From positions 1 through 8,012 of the forward strand of contig DAOVNE010000044.1 in assembly GCA_030630395.1 (NCBI GenBank): a DNA stretch of 8,012 nt, given 5' to 3'. A model generated the notes under the pieces. The model made no database searches and was not told the DNA's origin. It worked only from the letters and a program-made list of their open reading frames with translations. Numbering within the stretch: position 1 is the first letter of the stretch; each line of letters starts with the position of its first letter. Below, piece after piece: positions 1 through 6,266 of the stretch. Made by a program: the position numbers and the translations under genes. Origin of the DNA: Candidatus Eiseniibacteriota bacterium (GTDB taxonomy: Bacteria > Joyebacterota > Joyebacteria > Joyebacterales > Joyebacteraceae).

Positions 1-755
1 GCGGTTCCCGGGTTCGTCAATTCAAAGATCGTGAGCCCGCTCTGACCTGAGGCAACCAGTACATAGTCGCCATGAAGACAGAGGCCTCGGGCGTAGCCCG
101 TCGTGTAACCGTGGTAGACCTCGATCGGGAACCACGGAGGTCCCCAGTCGAGATTGAGCTCCCAGATTCTGAACCCCCCGTTCTTGTCGGCCACGTAGAT
201 GTGTATCAGGTGGCCGGGGTCCGTCTCCGAGATGACAACGTCCTGCCCGCTCGTGCTCTGCAGTACTGTCTTCCAGTCCGGGCTCGTTGGATCGCTCACA
301 TCGTATGCCAGAACACCGTTCGGTCCGTCAGTGACGAACGCCATCGCCGAGCCTGGGGCGTACGCACACTTGAGGGATGAGAAGTCGTTTCCGGCCGTAC
401 CGAGATAGACCGGCGCTTCTGGATCCGACATGTCGAGAATGACCAGCCCCACCTCGCCCGTTGCCATGAGTCCAATGTCACCCACGACATCGACGCCTTC
501 TCCGTAGCCGGCGACTGCAAAGGTTGCGACAAGCCGGTAGCCCAAGGGCTCGTCCGGATTGACGACGGATACGGGATCACCCTTCCGCGCACAGCCACCC
601 AGAATGAAGACGGCGGCAAGAAGTAGACTCACGCCGATCCACGCGGCAATACCCCACGTGCGTCGAGCGCCGCCGCTGTCGAACGCTCCACTGCGCCGCG
701 TACGTCGTGCATCGTCGTAATTCTTGATTATATCATCATTTAGATGCTCAGTCAA
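1..755 (-). CDS. LVIVD-repeat beta-propeller lipoprotein, 3' end cut by window
   Basis: I found this gene by reading the minus strand from a TTG at 755-753; it stays open to the window edge (251 residues). Residues 1-34 are hydrophilic and arginine-rich. A hydrophobic stretch (about 35-52) follows, ending in the lipobox ILGGC with Cys55, so a lipid-anchored envelope protein is expected. After it come repeats such as GLVILDMSDPEAPVYLGT, VLAYDVSDPTSPDW and GLTIFELTNPG, the pattern of LVIVD-type propeller blades. LVIVD proteins are surface or periplasmic and mostly of unknown function. The TTG start is favoured by a GGAGGG Shine-Dalgarno 7 nt upstream and by an 8-nt overlap with the preceding gene. 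The only other in-frame start is GTG at 632-630, which gives a short lipoprotein signal without the usual basic residues. The 34-residue cytoplasmic leader is unusually long. Last visible gene of the pgs-linked block; ligand unknown. Confidence 0.8.
   Translation of the reverse strand, partial: MTEHLNDDIIKNYDDARRTRRSGAFDSGGARRTWGIAAWIGVSLLLAAVFILGGCARKGDPVSVVNPDEPLGYRLVATFAVAGYGEGVDVVGDIGLMATGEVGLVILDMSDPEAPVYLGTAGNDFSSLKCAYAPGSAMAFVTDGPNGVLAYDVSDPTSPDWKTVLQSTSGQDVVISETDPGHLIHIYVADKNGGFRIWELNLDWGPPWFPIEVYHGYTTGYARGLCLHGDYVLVASGQSGLTIFELTNPGT
727..755 (-). promoter_or_regulatory. Candidate sigma70-type internal promoter
   Basis: On the minus strand TTGACT (755-750) is separated by exactly 17 nt from TATAAT (732-727), an 11 of 12 match to the E. 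coli sigma70 consensus at optimal spacing, in a locally A+T-rich patch of a G+C-rich region. The -35 hexamer contains the proposed TTG start codon of the LVIVD lipoprotein. Transcription would begin near 720, downstream of that codon, so such a transcript could only use the GTG at 632. Promoter consensus in this organism is unknown. Confidence 0.45.
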
Positions 756-2244
756 GGAAGCGCCCTCCCTCTACAACCAGCCGCAGCGTGATACTGTCGG
801 CATCGTAATCCTTTGTGTCTCCGATAGTTGCGATGATATCAGACTCCGATCTTCGGCTCTTGTGCTCGTAAAGCCCCTCCAGCTTCACTTCATCAGTCAG
901 CGCAAGCGAGAATCCCCCAGCGACCGTCACGTACGAATCGTCGCGGCCGGCATGATAGGCGTCATCCGGATCACCAGCCAGATAGTACCGCTCGGCCAGC
1001 TTGCCGCGCAGCCGCAGCACCAGACTCCGGCCCAGCACTTCTCCTGCCTCCCACCTGACACGGAGTTCGCATTCGTTCTGGTCGTAGGTTGTGTCGCTGT
1101 CGTCCGAGTCCGACCGGGTCTCCCCTATCTCGTCATACCCACGGGCGACCAGCATCCGAAGGGCGTATCCGGCGTCCAGCCTGAGACCCCTGGCAGGCCG
1201 CCACGTACCGGAGAGGCCGACCGTCGTCGCGCGCGAATCGTATTCGACGAAATCCTGTTCGTAGCCGTACGAATCGATCTTCCACCAGGCCGTGAGATCG
1301 ACGGGCAGCGAGTGGTCGCTTCCAGTGCGAACGAGAAGTGAGTGCTTCCCGAAGTCACACGACCTGTACATCGACTCGCCGTCACCCGAGGCATCAGCGT
1401 CCCACACGTACTTCAGGTGATAGAGCGGGATCGCAGAGTACTCGAGCCTAAGCCACGCAACACCTGTCCTGGTCTCGGTCAAGGCGACCCGGAATTTCGA
1501 GAAACTCTTCTGACCGTTCGATCCGGCCAGGAACCACTTCCCGGCGAACCGAAGCTCGGTCTCTCGCACCCCCGGCTCCTCTCTCGTGAACCCGAGCACG
1601 ACACCCGGTTCAAGGCGGAGCTCATCGAGTGTGTCGAACGGGTAGCGTTCGTACCGCTCGCCGTCCAGAAAGTCATCCACGTCTCCGTCCGAGTAGCGAA
1701 ACAGGTTGCTGTCGTACGTGCTCCCGAGACTCCCGCGCCACTCGACCCTCCAGGGAAGGAGATCAGGAGTCTTCGACAGCGGGTTGACATCTAGCGTGCC
1801 GCCCGCAGGAGAGATCAGCCTGAGTTCGATTACATGCTCACCTGAAGGAACATCGATCGCGAGCGTCTCCAGGCGGCCTGGAGTTGCGCCCGGGTTGTCG
1901 GGGTAGACGGCAGACCCGGGAGTGAAGTGGACGACGTAGCGGGACTGGATTCTACCGTCCACCGCAAGTTCCACTACGGCATCGACCGAACTCGATGAAT
2001 CCTCGAAGCGCCAACGCAGAAGCGCCTCGAAGATCGCCGGACCCTCAAATCTCATCGAGAGCGGGCTGTCTGATGTGAGCACATAATAGCGATAGATCGA
2101 TCCGTGCACGCCGACCGCCACCGGAGTATGTCTCCCGAGAGGCTCGAGCTTCGCAGCACGAACGATGAACGGTGTGAACAGAGTGGCGGCAAGGATAAGA
2201 CCAGCCACAAGGGCGGCGCGAGGGCGGGAGAGATTACGGCTCAT
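748..2244 (-). CDS. Exported module protein fused to a probable outer-membrane beta-barrel
   Basis: Read from ATG 2244 the product has 498 residues. I prefer this start to an in-frame ATG at 2292 because a classical signal peptide begins here (SRNLSRPR, then a hydrophobic core, cleavage near VRA-A at 30/31) and GGAG lies 9 nt upstream. Residues about 50-152 form a beta-rich module also present twice in the preceding gene: YYVLTSDSPLSMRFEGP, then VDGRIQSRYVV, then IDVPSGEHVIELRL. From about 169 (GSLGSTYDSNLFRYS) to the end the protein shows alternating polar and hydrophobic strands rich in Tyr, Trp, Arg and Asp, as expected for an outer-membrane barrel. It ends GGRFLD, so the usual terminal aromatic is three residues in. 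No named family recognised. It overlaps the upstream gene by 11 nt and the downstream one by 8 nt. As the putative outer-membrane part of the pgs-linked operon it could be a porin or exporter, which is inference. Confidence 0.8.
   Translation of the reverse strand: MSRNLSRPRAALVAGLILAATLFTPFIVRAAKLEPLGRHTPVAVGVHGSIYRYYVLTSDSPLSMRFEGPAIFEALLRWRFEDSSSSVDAVVELAVDGRIQSRYVVHFTPGSAVYPDNPGATPGRLETLAIDVPSGEHVIELRLISPAGGTLDVNPLSKTPDLLPWRVEWRGSLGSTYDSNLFRYSDGDVDDFLDGERYERYPFDTLDELRLEPGVVLGFTREEPGVRETELRFAGKWFLAGSNGQKSFSKFRVALTETRTGVAWLRLEYSAIPLYHLKYVWDADASGDGESMYRSCDFGKHSLLVRTGSDHSLPVDLTAWWKIDSYGYEQDFVEYDSRATTVGLSGTWRPARGLRLDAGYALRMLVARGYDEIGETRSDSDDSDTTYDQNECELRVRWEAGEVLGRSLVLRLRGKLAERYYLAGDPDDAYHAGRDDSYVTVAGGFSLALTDEVKLEGLYEHKSRRSESDIIATIGDTKDYDADSITLRLVVEGGRFLD
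763..768 (-). promoter_or_regulatory. Shine-Dalgarno deciding the TTG start of the lipoprotein gene
   Basis: GGAGGG lies 7 nt before the TTG at 755, inside the last codons of the upstream barrel gene. It supports translational coupling and the choice of the long N-terminus. Confidence 0.6.
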
Positions 2245-3214
2245 TCGCGATGTCTCCCCGGGGGATGTAGAACTTGAGTGCCAGCTCCCCATCCCCCGGC
2301 TCCAGGAGCCTCAGGACGATGGTATGAAGCCCGCGTGCCACAGGAAGCTCGAAGCTCCTGAGCGCTCCGGGAAGCACATCCTCCCTGTCCCGGCAGACGA
2401 CCGTCTGGGAAGCCTGTGACTCCAGACGGTAGACGATCTCCTCGTCCTCCCCGCTCCGGATACCCAGCATGTACACCTGCTCCCCGAACATCGATCCGGA
2501 GAAGATGAGACGCGTGTTCACCTTGACCGTGGTCGGACCGACAACGTCGAGCACGACGGGCGTCGAACCCGAGGTGATGTAGTACGTCAGTTCCTTCTCC
2601 CTGTGAAGAAGCATTTCGACCGCTCCGTATTCACGCGGGGCGATCGAGACGCGTTTCGGCACTTCTGCGGTCGATTCAAAGACGCGGGCATCGACCCGCA
2701 CCCGTCCCACGGCCCTGAGCGAGTAGCTGTGTGTCCCTGTGGGCACGTCTATGTAGATGCGGCGTATCTTCCCCGGAGTGAATGGAGTCAGTGCTATGTA
2801 GAAGGCCTCCGGACCTGCAGACTTCGTCGCAAGTTCTCTCGTGTCGGTGAGCACGCCGTCCCTGTAGATCTCGACGGAGTACGTGTGCTCTGCGGCTCCG
2901 GCGTTAGCAGGACTGCTGTCATCGTCGCCCACGTCCAGGACGCTGTTTGATATGCTGAGGCGCGTCAGTATCTTGACCCGGGTCGGTCCCTCGACAACGA
3001 ACTTGAGAACATCTTCAGAATCGAAGCGGTAGTAGCTTAGCGCGTGCGATCCCACCATGATCCTGATACCGGACACCTCACCGCTCGGTGAGAGCGAACG
3101 CCAGTCCGCGGCCCACGAGACCGTGGCCGTGAGAACGACCGCGACCAGTGCAATCGTCCTACAGCTAATGACTCCGAATCGGCTGGTTCTCCGCATGTTC
3201 CGAGGTCTTCCCAT
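2234..3214 (-). CDS. Exported protein with two tandem beta-rich modules, family unknown
   Basis: The product has 326 residues. It has a basic N-terminus (RRTSRF), a hydrophobic core (about 20-34) and a likely signal peptidase site at SWA-A (35/36), so it should reach the periplasm or beyond. The mature part contains two related modules. Module A (about 50-178) has YYRFDSEDVLKFVVEGPTRV, then a YSVEIYRDG strand, then IDVPTGTHSYSLRAVG. Module B (about 199-318) has YYITSGSTPVVLDVVGPTTV, VKVNTRLIFSG, and VARGLHTIVLRLLEPG. The neighbouring barrel protein carries a third copy. The fold is probably a beta-sandwich of the carbohydrate- or polymer-binding sort; that is inference and I do not recognise a Pfam family. 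Start: ATG 3214, with AGGG 8 nt upstream and an in-frame stop just before it; ATG 3196 is an alternative that keeps the signal peptide. It follows pgsW after 78 nt and overlaps the barrel gene by 11 nt. Confidence 0.85.
   Translation of the reverse strand: MGRPRNMRRTSRFGVISCRTIALVAVVLTATVSWAADWRSLSPSGEVSGIRIMVGSHALSYYRFDSEDVLKFVVEGPTRVKILTRLSISNSVLDVGDDDSSPANAGAAEHTYSVEIYRDGVLTDTRELATKSAGPEAFYIALTPFTPGKIRRIYIDVPTGTHSYSLRAVGRVRVDARVFESTAEVPKRVSIAPREYGAVEMLLHREKELTYYITSGSTPVVLDVVGPTTVKVNTRLIFSGSMFGEQVYMLGIRSGEDEEIVYRLESQASQTVVCRDREDVLPGALRSFELPVARGLHTIVLRLLEPGDGELALKFYIPRGDIANEP
2254..2257 (-). promoter_or_regulatory. Shine-Dalgarno deciding the barrel-gene start
   Basis: GGAG, part of GGGGAGA, stands 9 nt before ATG 2244 and lies within the 3' end of the upstream gene. 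It supports this start over the ATG 48 nt earlier, which would lengthen the overlap to 59 nt. Confidence 0.55.
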
Positions 3215-3292
3215 CTCTCAGTCCCTTGACCCGCCAGATGCACCGAGGAAGCGCACGTCCATCAGAACCCCACCTGCCGGCATGGTCCTACG

Positions 3293-4396
3293 CTACCGCC
3301 GTGACACCCTGAACAGGTAGTGCTTGATGTCGATTCTCACCACGACGAAGATCGCGAACGCATACAGAATCGCGAAGACGGCGGCAAGCGGTACATCATA
3401 TCGATCTCTGTAGAAGACGCCGCCCGTCCCAACTGCTGGAAGCGGAATGGGCTCCGGACTCAGGTCATAGCGCTCGATGAAGTCGTCCGCCTTGGGCACA
3501 TGAATGATCGGCACGCCGTTCTCGGCCATCCTCACGAGCACGCCTCTCCGGGGGAAGTTCTTGGTCGGCAGATTGCGCCAGAGGCCAGGCTTGATGAGGT
3601 TGCCGGTCTGACTGCTACCCAGACTTGCCAGACCACCTCCCACATTCACGTAGACGCGGTAGTCGCGACCGGCGGCCGCTTCGCGGAAGAGTTCCATCCT
3701 CCTGTCGATGCTCTCGTCGAGCGACCGCTCGTCGATGAGCCGCACGCCGTGTCGCTCGAATGCATCACGGATGAGCGAGCGCCCCTCGGGCGGCAGCCCG
3801 CGACCCATGTCGTTGCCGCCTCCGAGCGAGGCTGCAATCGACCTGTGCGAGATGATACCCTCACGCTCGAGTGCCGCTTCCATGTCGAGCCACGTCATGT
3901 TGGGATCGTTGGCGCCCCACATCGAGGCCCCAACCGACGGGATCGACACCGGCACGGCTCCCAGCGCCTCCACGGCGATCACCATACCTGCGTTCATGAG
4001 CGGAAACGAACCGGTGAAACCGAGAGCGACGAGGTCTCCTTCTGTGACACCCGCTCGTTTCAGCATATCGACGAAGACGGCGGAGATGTTCGGGTCGAGC
4101 GCTCTGAGCTTCTGCTCGTGCGACCCACGACTTGTTGTCGTCGGAGAGACCTTCACCCCGATCAGACCCGTCTCATTCGGGTCGTTTACGACATCGATCA
4201 CCCCGCCGCGCTCGAGGCGCTCCGCTTTGAGCACTTTCATCGCGAGGCTCGTTCTGGTCGCGGCGTCCATCTTCTCGGTGAAGTACGGTTGTTTGATGGG
4301 CGTCTTCGATCGCTCGACGATCGCTGCGAGAACGAGACCGAGCACCGCGAGCCCCACCAGGCTCATCACATGAACCCTACCAGGTCGGTATTTCAA
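3293..4396 (-). CDS. pgsW: Poly-gamma-glutamate system protein (PgsW-like, TIGR04332 type)
   Basis: The product has 367 residues, with one membrane segment near the N-terminus (about 11-27) and another near the C-terminus (about 335-354). The large middle region is therefore probably on one face of the inner membrane. Recognisable stretches include YFTEKMDAATR (38-48), NDPNETGLIGVKVSPTTT (71-88), GFTGSFPLMNAG (126-137), GASMWGANDPNMTWLDME (156-173) and NVGGGLASLG (251-260). From memory these match the family called poly-gamma-glutamate system protein, found beside pgsB and pgsC in bacteria that lack the Bacillus gene arrangement. Its biochemical role is not established. The start is a TTG at 4396, supported by GGGAGGAG just upstream; ATG 4366 is an alternative that removes ten residues and leaves the membrane segment intact. 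It overlaps pgsC by 20 nt, indicating co-translation. The family call is firm, the symbol less so. Confidence 0.88.
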   Translation of the reverse strand: MKYRPGRVHVMSLVGLAVLGLVLAAIVERSKTPIKQPYFTEKMDAATRTSLAMKVLKAERLERGGVIDVVNDPNETGLIGVKVSPTTTSRGSHEQKLRALDPNISAVFVDMLKRAGVTEGDLVALGFTGSFPLMNAGMVIAVEALGAVPVSIPSVGASMWGANDPNMTWLDMEAALEREGIISHRSIAASLGGGNDMGRGLPPEGRSLIRDAFERHGVRLIDERSLDESIDRRMELFREAAAGRDYRVYVNVGGGLASLGSSQTGNLIKPGLWRNLPTKNFPRRGVLVRMAENGVPIIHVPKADDFIERYDLSPEPIPLPAVGTGGVFYRDRYDVPLAAVFAILYAFAIFVVVRIDIKHYLFRVSRR

Positions 4397-4865
4397 TCGG
4401 CGCTCCTCCCGTTCCCACGATCAGCACGAGGCGAACCAGCACGGCCGCCATGAGCATCGCCATGAGTGTCATGAGCGCTCCCTGCCGCTCCATCCAGTAG
4501 GCGATGAGACCGGGGATGATGTAGCCGATGGCCTCGAAGCTCAGAAGCTCCGGAACCTCCGGGCGCCCGAAGACAACGCGCGTGAGGTGGCCTATCACAA
4601 ACCCGATGAGGATGACCATCACCAGGTGTCGGCGCCCGTAGAGCAGCATGAACTGCCCCATCAACCGCACGATGAGAAACGTAATTATCGCCGCTCCGAC
4701 CGTCCCGACCACACGCCAAGGCTCACCCAGAGCAAGCGCGAGATAGCCCGGCACGACCATTCCACCCGCCGCCAGCCCGAATGCTTCTGAGAAGATGAGG
4801 CTGACGATCAGTCCCAGCCCGACGGCTGTCGGTATCGTCTTGGCTCCACCCAAGAGCTCAATCAC
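4377..4865 (-). CDS. pgsC: Poly-gamma-glutamate synthase membrane subunit PgsC/CapC
   Basis: This is a 162-residue integral membrane protein, close to the roughly 149 residues of Bacillus PgsC. Family signatures are clear: GLAAGGMVVPGYLALALG (30-47), LLYGRRH (74-80) and GYIIPGLIAYWMERQGALMT (114-133), which parallels the VIVPGLIA and RQG motifs of Bacillus PgsC. About five hydrophobic segments are visible. PgsC (CapC) works with PgsB in the membrane-bound complex that polymerises glutamate through gamma-carboxyl amide bonds and is thought to aid polymer transfer through the inner membrane. The start is a GTG forming a 4-nt GTGA overlap with the pgsB stop, with GAGGAG 9 nt upstream, so the two are translationally coupled. 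Its end overlaps pgsW. Confidence 0.95.
   Translation of the reverse strand: MIELLGGAKTIPTAVGLGLIVSLIFSEAFGLAAGGMVVPGYLALALGEPWRVVGTVGAAIITFLIVRLMGQFMLLYGRRHLVMVILIGFVIGHLTRVVFGRPEVPELLSFEAIGYIIPGLIAYWMERQGALMTLMAMLMAAVLVRLVLIVGTGGAPIEIPTW
4403..4410 (-). promoter_or_regulatory. Shine-Dalgarno deciding the TTG start of pgsW
   Basis: GGGAGGAG ends 6 nt before the TTG at 4396 and lies inside the 3' end of pgsC. It is much stronger than anything before ATG 4366, where only AGGG is seen. Confidence 0.55.
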
Positions 4866-6031
4866 TTGGCTTCGCTCCTCTTGTGAAAAAGAGAGACAAT
4901 GCTCGCTCCGGTCCCTCCGATGTTGCCGACCCCGATGGCAATCGAACGGGATCTTGTCAGCTCCACGATCTTCGAGAACACCTCCTCGGCGCTCCGCCCG
5001 GCCATATCCACGATTCTTTCCTCCGGAAGGCCGCGCTTCAAGGCCCCGCTCTTCACAGGGTGCGTCAGGCCCCCGGTAAGAATAAAGAAGTCGGCCTCAA
5101 TGTCCTCGGCGATGATCGCTCCGAACTGGAACGCGCGATCAGGTCTGTCGGCTCGCATGCTCACGATCCCGATCACGGTTCTGTCGGGAATGGATCTGGG
5201 GGCTACCATACTCCAGGCTGCCCTTGTGGACTCCTTGTCGTTGGCGGCGAAGGCATTGACGAACTCTATCTCCTTGCCCGCCTCCTGTACGGTCTGGATC
5301 GTGAGAGCCCCGATGTCCGGGGTCACGCCCCTCATACCGCCCAGGGCGACGTCTTGCGGCACACCGACATGGTTGCAGACCGCCAGCGCCAGCGCCACGT
5401 TCTCGCGGTGTTCTATGTACGCGAAGCCCCTGGCGATGCCCTCGTCGTAGTCCGACTCGTGGATCTCGTGATAGACGGACCCGTTCTCCCTTGCGGCGTC
5501 ACGGATTGCTCCGCCGCGGGTGTGCTCGGCGGTGAAGACGACCTCACCGTCCGGAACGGTGCCGGAGAGCGCGATCGCCACGTCGTCCGCGGTCGGACCC
5601 ATCACATCGAGGTGGTCGGGCCGCGCGTTGGTTATGACACCGATCGTGGCGCGGACTATCCGGTGTTCACTCAGCCGCTGCAGGTCGGGTCTCAACGCCA
5701 TACATTCGATCACGAGTGCGCGGGCGCCCTCGCGCGCCGCGTGGGCCACGACGTCGAGCTGCTCGCGAATGTTGGGTGGCCCGGGTCTCAAGACGACATC
5801 TTCACTGCCATCGGGATGGATGTAGCGCGCCGCGGATCCCGTGGTCTTCGCAGACGTGCGAATGCCGCCGGCGCGCAGGCCCGCGGCAATCAGTCGTACG
5901 ACAGATGACTTCCCGCGGGTCCCGTTGACGTGAATGCGAATGGGAACCAGAGCGAGGTTTCTGGCGTGGAAGCGGTACTCGAGAGCACCATAGATGAGGA
6001 ACAAGAATGCGAGTATCAGAACGAAGAACAT
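4862..6031 (-). CDS. pgsB: Poly-gamma-glutamate synthase ligase PgsB/CapB
   Basis: The product has 389 residues, the usual family length. An N-terminal membrane anchor (about 1-17) is followed by an ATP-grasping P-loop NGTRGKSS at 36-43, typical of the Mur-ligase-like amide ligases to which PgsB belongs. Further conserved blocks are RPGPPNIREQ (82-91), ECMALRP (109-115), TNARPDHLDVMGP (134-146), NAFAANDKEST (259-269) and GVGNIGGTG (367-375). PgsB (CapB) uses ATP to activate the growing poly-gamma-glutamate chain and add glutamate at the cytoplasmic face, together with PgsC. ATG 6031 is preceded by AGGG at 6 nt. It is the first gene of the pgs block, following 235 nt of non-coding DNA with a possible promoter and hairpins, and overlaps pgsC by 4 nt. 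No residue expected to be essential is obviously missing. Confidence 0.96.
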   Translation of the reverse strand: MFFVLILAFLFLIYGALEYRFHARNLALVPIRIHVNGTRGKSSVVRLIAAGLRAGGIRTSAKTTGSAARYIHPDGSEDVVLRPGPPNIREQLDVVAHAAREGARALVIECMALRPDLQRLSEHRIVRATIGVITNARPDHLDVMGPTADDVAIALSGTVPDGEVVFTAEHTRGGAIRDAARENGSVYHEIHESDYDEGIARGFAYIEHRENVALALAVCNHVGVPQDVALGGMRGVTPDIGALTIQTVQEAGKEIEFVNAFAANDKESTRAAWSMVAPRSIPDRTVIGIVSMRADRPDRAFQFGAIIAEDIEADFFILTGGLTHPVKSGALKRGLPEERIVDMAGRSAEEVFSKIVELTRSRSIAIGVGNIGGTGASIVSLFHKRSEAK

Positions 6032-6071
6032 CCGCCGCCCTGTCCTGGCTTCAGATTCTCAGGCCGTCAGT

Positions 6072-6098
6072 CGCCCGGGAGTCAGTGACTCCTGGGCG
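6072..6098 (-). repeat. Inverted repeat in the presumed pgsB leader
   Basis: On the plus strand CGCCCGGGAGTCA is followed by one base and then TGACTCCTGGGCG. In the minus-strand transcript this makes a hairpin of five outer pairs, one A-C mismatch and about five inner pairs around a small loop. It ends about 40 nt before the pgsB start codon. There is no run of U after it, so it is not a simple intrinsic terminator. It could be an operator for a dimeric repressor, an RNA regulatory hairpin, or chance in G+C-rich DNA. Confidence 0.5.
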
Positions 6099-6192
6099 CA
6101 GTCCATACAAAGATAGGCCGCCCTCGTCACCATCTCCTTGCGGCCCAGTCCCTCCCGACGTGCGCCGCGCGGACAGATACGAAGCCGGCACC

Positions 6193-6224
6193 ATTATCGT
6201 ACCAGAAGGGGGTCGCCACGTCAA
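6193..6224 (-). promoter_or_regulatory. Candidate promoter of the pgs operon
   Basis: TTGACG (6224-6219) is followed after 17 nt by TACGAT (6201-6196) with an extended TGG just before it. An alternative -10, GATAAT (6198-6193), is a better hexamer but gives a 20-nt spacer. Either would start a transcript with a leader of roughly 150 nt before pgsB. The -35 lies partly in the 3' arm of the hairpin after the M16 gene. Confidence 0.35.
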
Positions 6225-6253
6225 GCCTGAGCTCGAGCCGTGAAGCGACCCCC
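6208..6253 (-). terminator. Strong hairpin after the M16 gene, possible terminator
   Basis: GGGGGTCGC and GCGACCCCC (6245-6253 and 6208-6216) pair perfectly over 9 bp. Four more pairs (CACG with CGTG) continue inward after a 2-nt bulge, leaving an 18-nt loop. It starts 13 nt after the M16 stop codon. The sequence following on the minus strand is TTCTGG rather than a T-tract, so termination would be weak or factor-assisted; a 3'-end stabilising hairpin is an alternative. Confidence 0.5.
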
Positions 6254-6266
6254 GACAGATACAGGT

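Larger units (their letters stand above)
6032..6266 (-). other. Non-coding spacer between the M16 pair and the pgs operon
   Basis: I see no credible gene in these 235 nt. The spacer holds a 46-nt hairpin close to the M16 stop, a candidate promoter and a second inverted repeat, each listed separately. It is the only gap over 100 nt in the window and so the natural transcription boundary. Confidence 0.7.

Noticed and set aside
31..51. Possible twin-arginine export signal in the LVIVD lipoprotein (ARRTWGIAAW, residues 30-39)
   Set aside because: Only the RR pair fits; the Phe-Leu-Lys part of the motif is absent and a standard lipobox explains the segment. Coordinates here are protein residues.
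296..619. Minus-strand 107-codon frame in the LVIVD region
   Set aside because: The overlapping frame gives a lipobox and LVIVD repeats; this one gives a Ser/Arg/Trp-rich sequence without structure.
629..712. 27-codon minus-strand frame from ATG 712 whose TGA overlaps the GTG at 632, suggestive of a leader peptide
   Set aside because: No Shine-Dalgarno is present and the arrangement depends on the unproven promoter; kept only as a remark for anyone mapping that promoter.
724..1794. Two consecutive plus-strand frames opposite the barrel gene
   Set aside because: Their low-complexity composition and lack of any motif, together with the signal peptide and module on the other strand, mark them as shadows.
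2245..2292. Sixteen-residue N-terminal extension of the barrel protein from ATG 2292
   Set aside because: It would bury the signal peptide behind a Ser-rich segment and enlarge the overlap; ATG 2244 has a good ribosome site.
3320..4453. Long plus-strand reading frame of 377 codons opposite pgsW
   Set aside because: It mirrors pgsW and the end of pgsC in a G+C-rich region; the product is rich in His, Arg and Asp with no motif, while the minus strand encodes a recognised family.
4883..5908. Plus-strand reading frame of 341 codons opposite pgsB
   Set aside because: It is an antisense shadow of a clearly conserved ligase gene, with no recognisable domain and no operon context.
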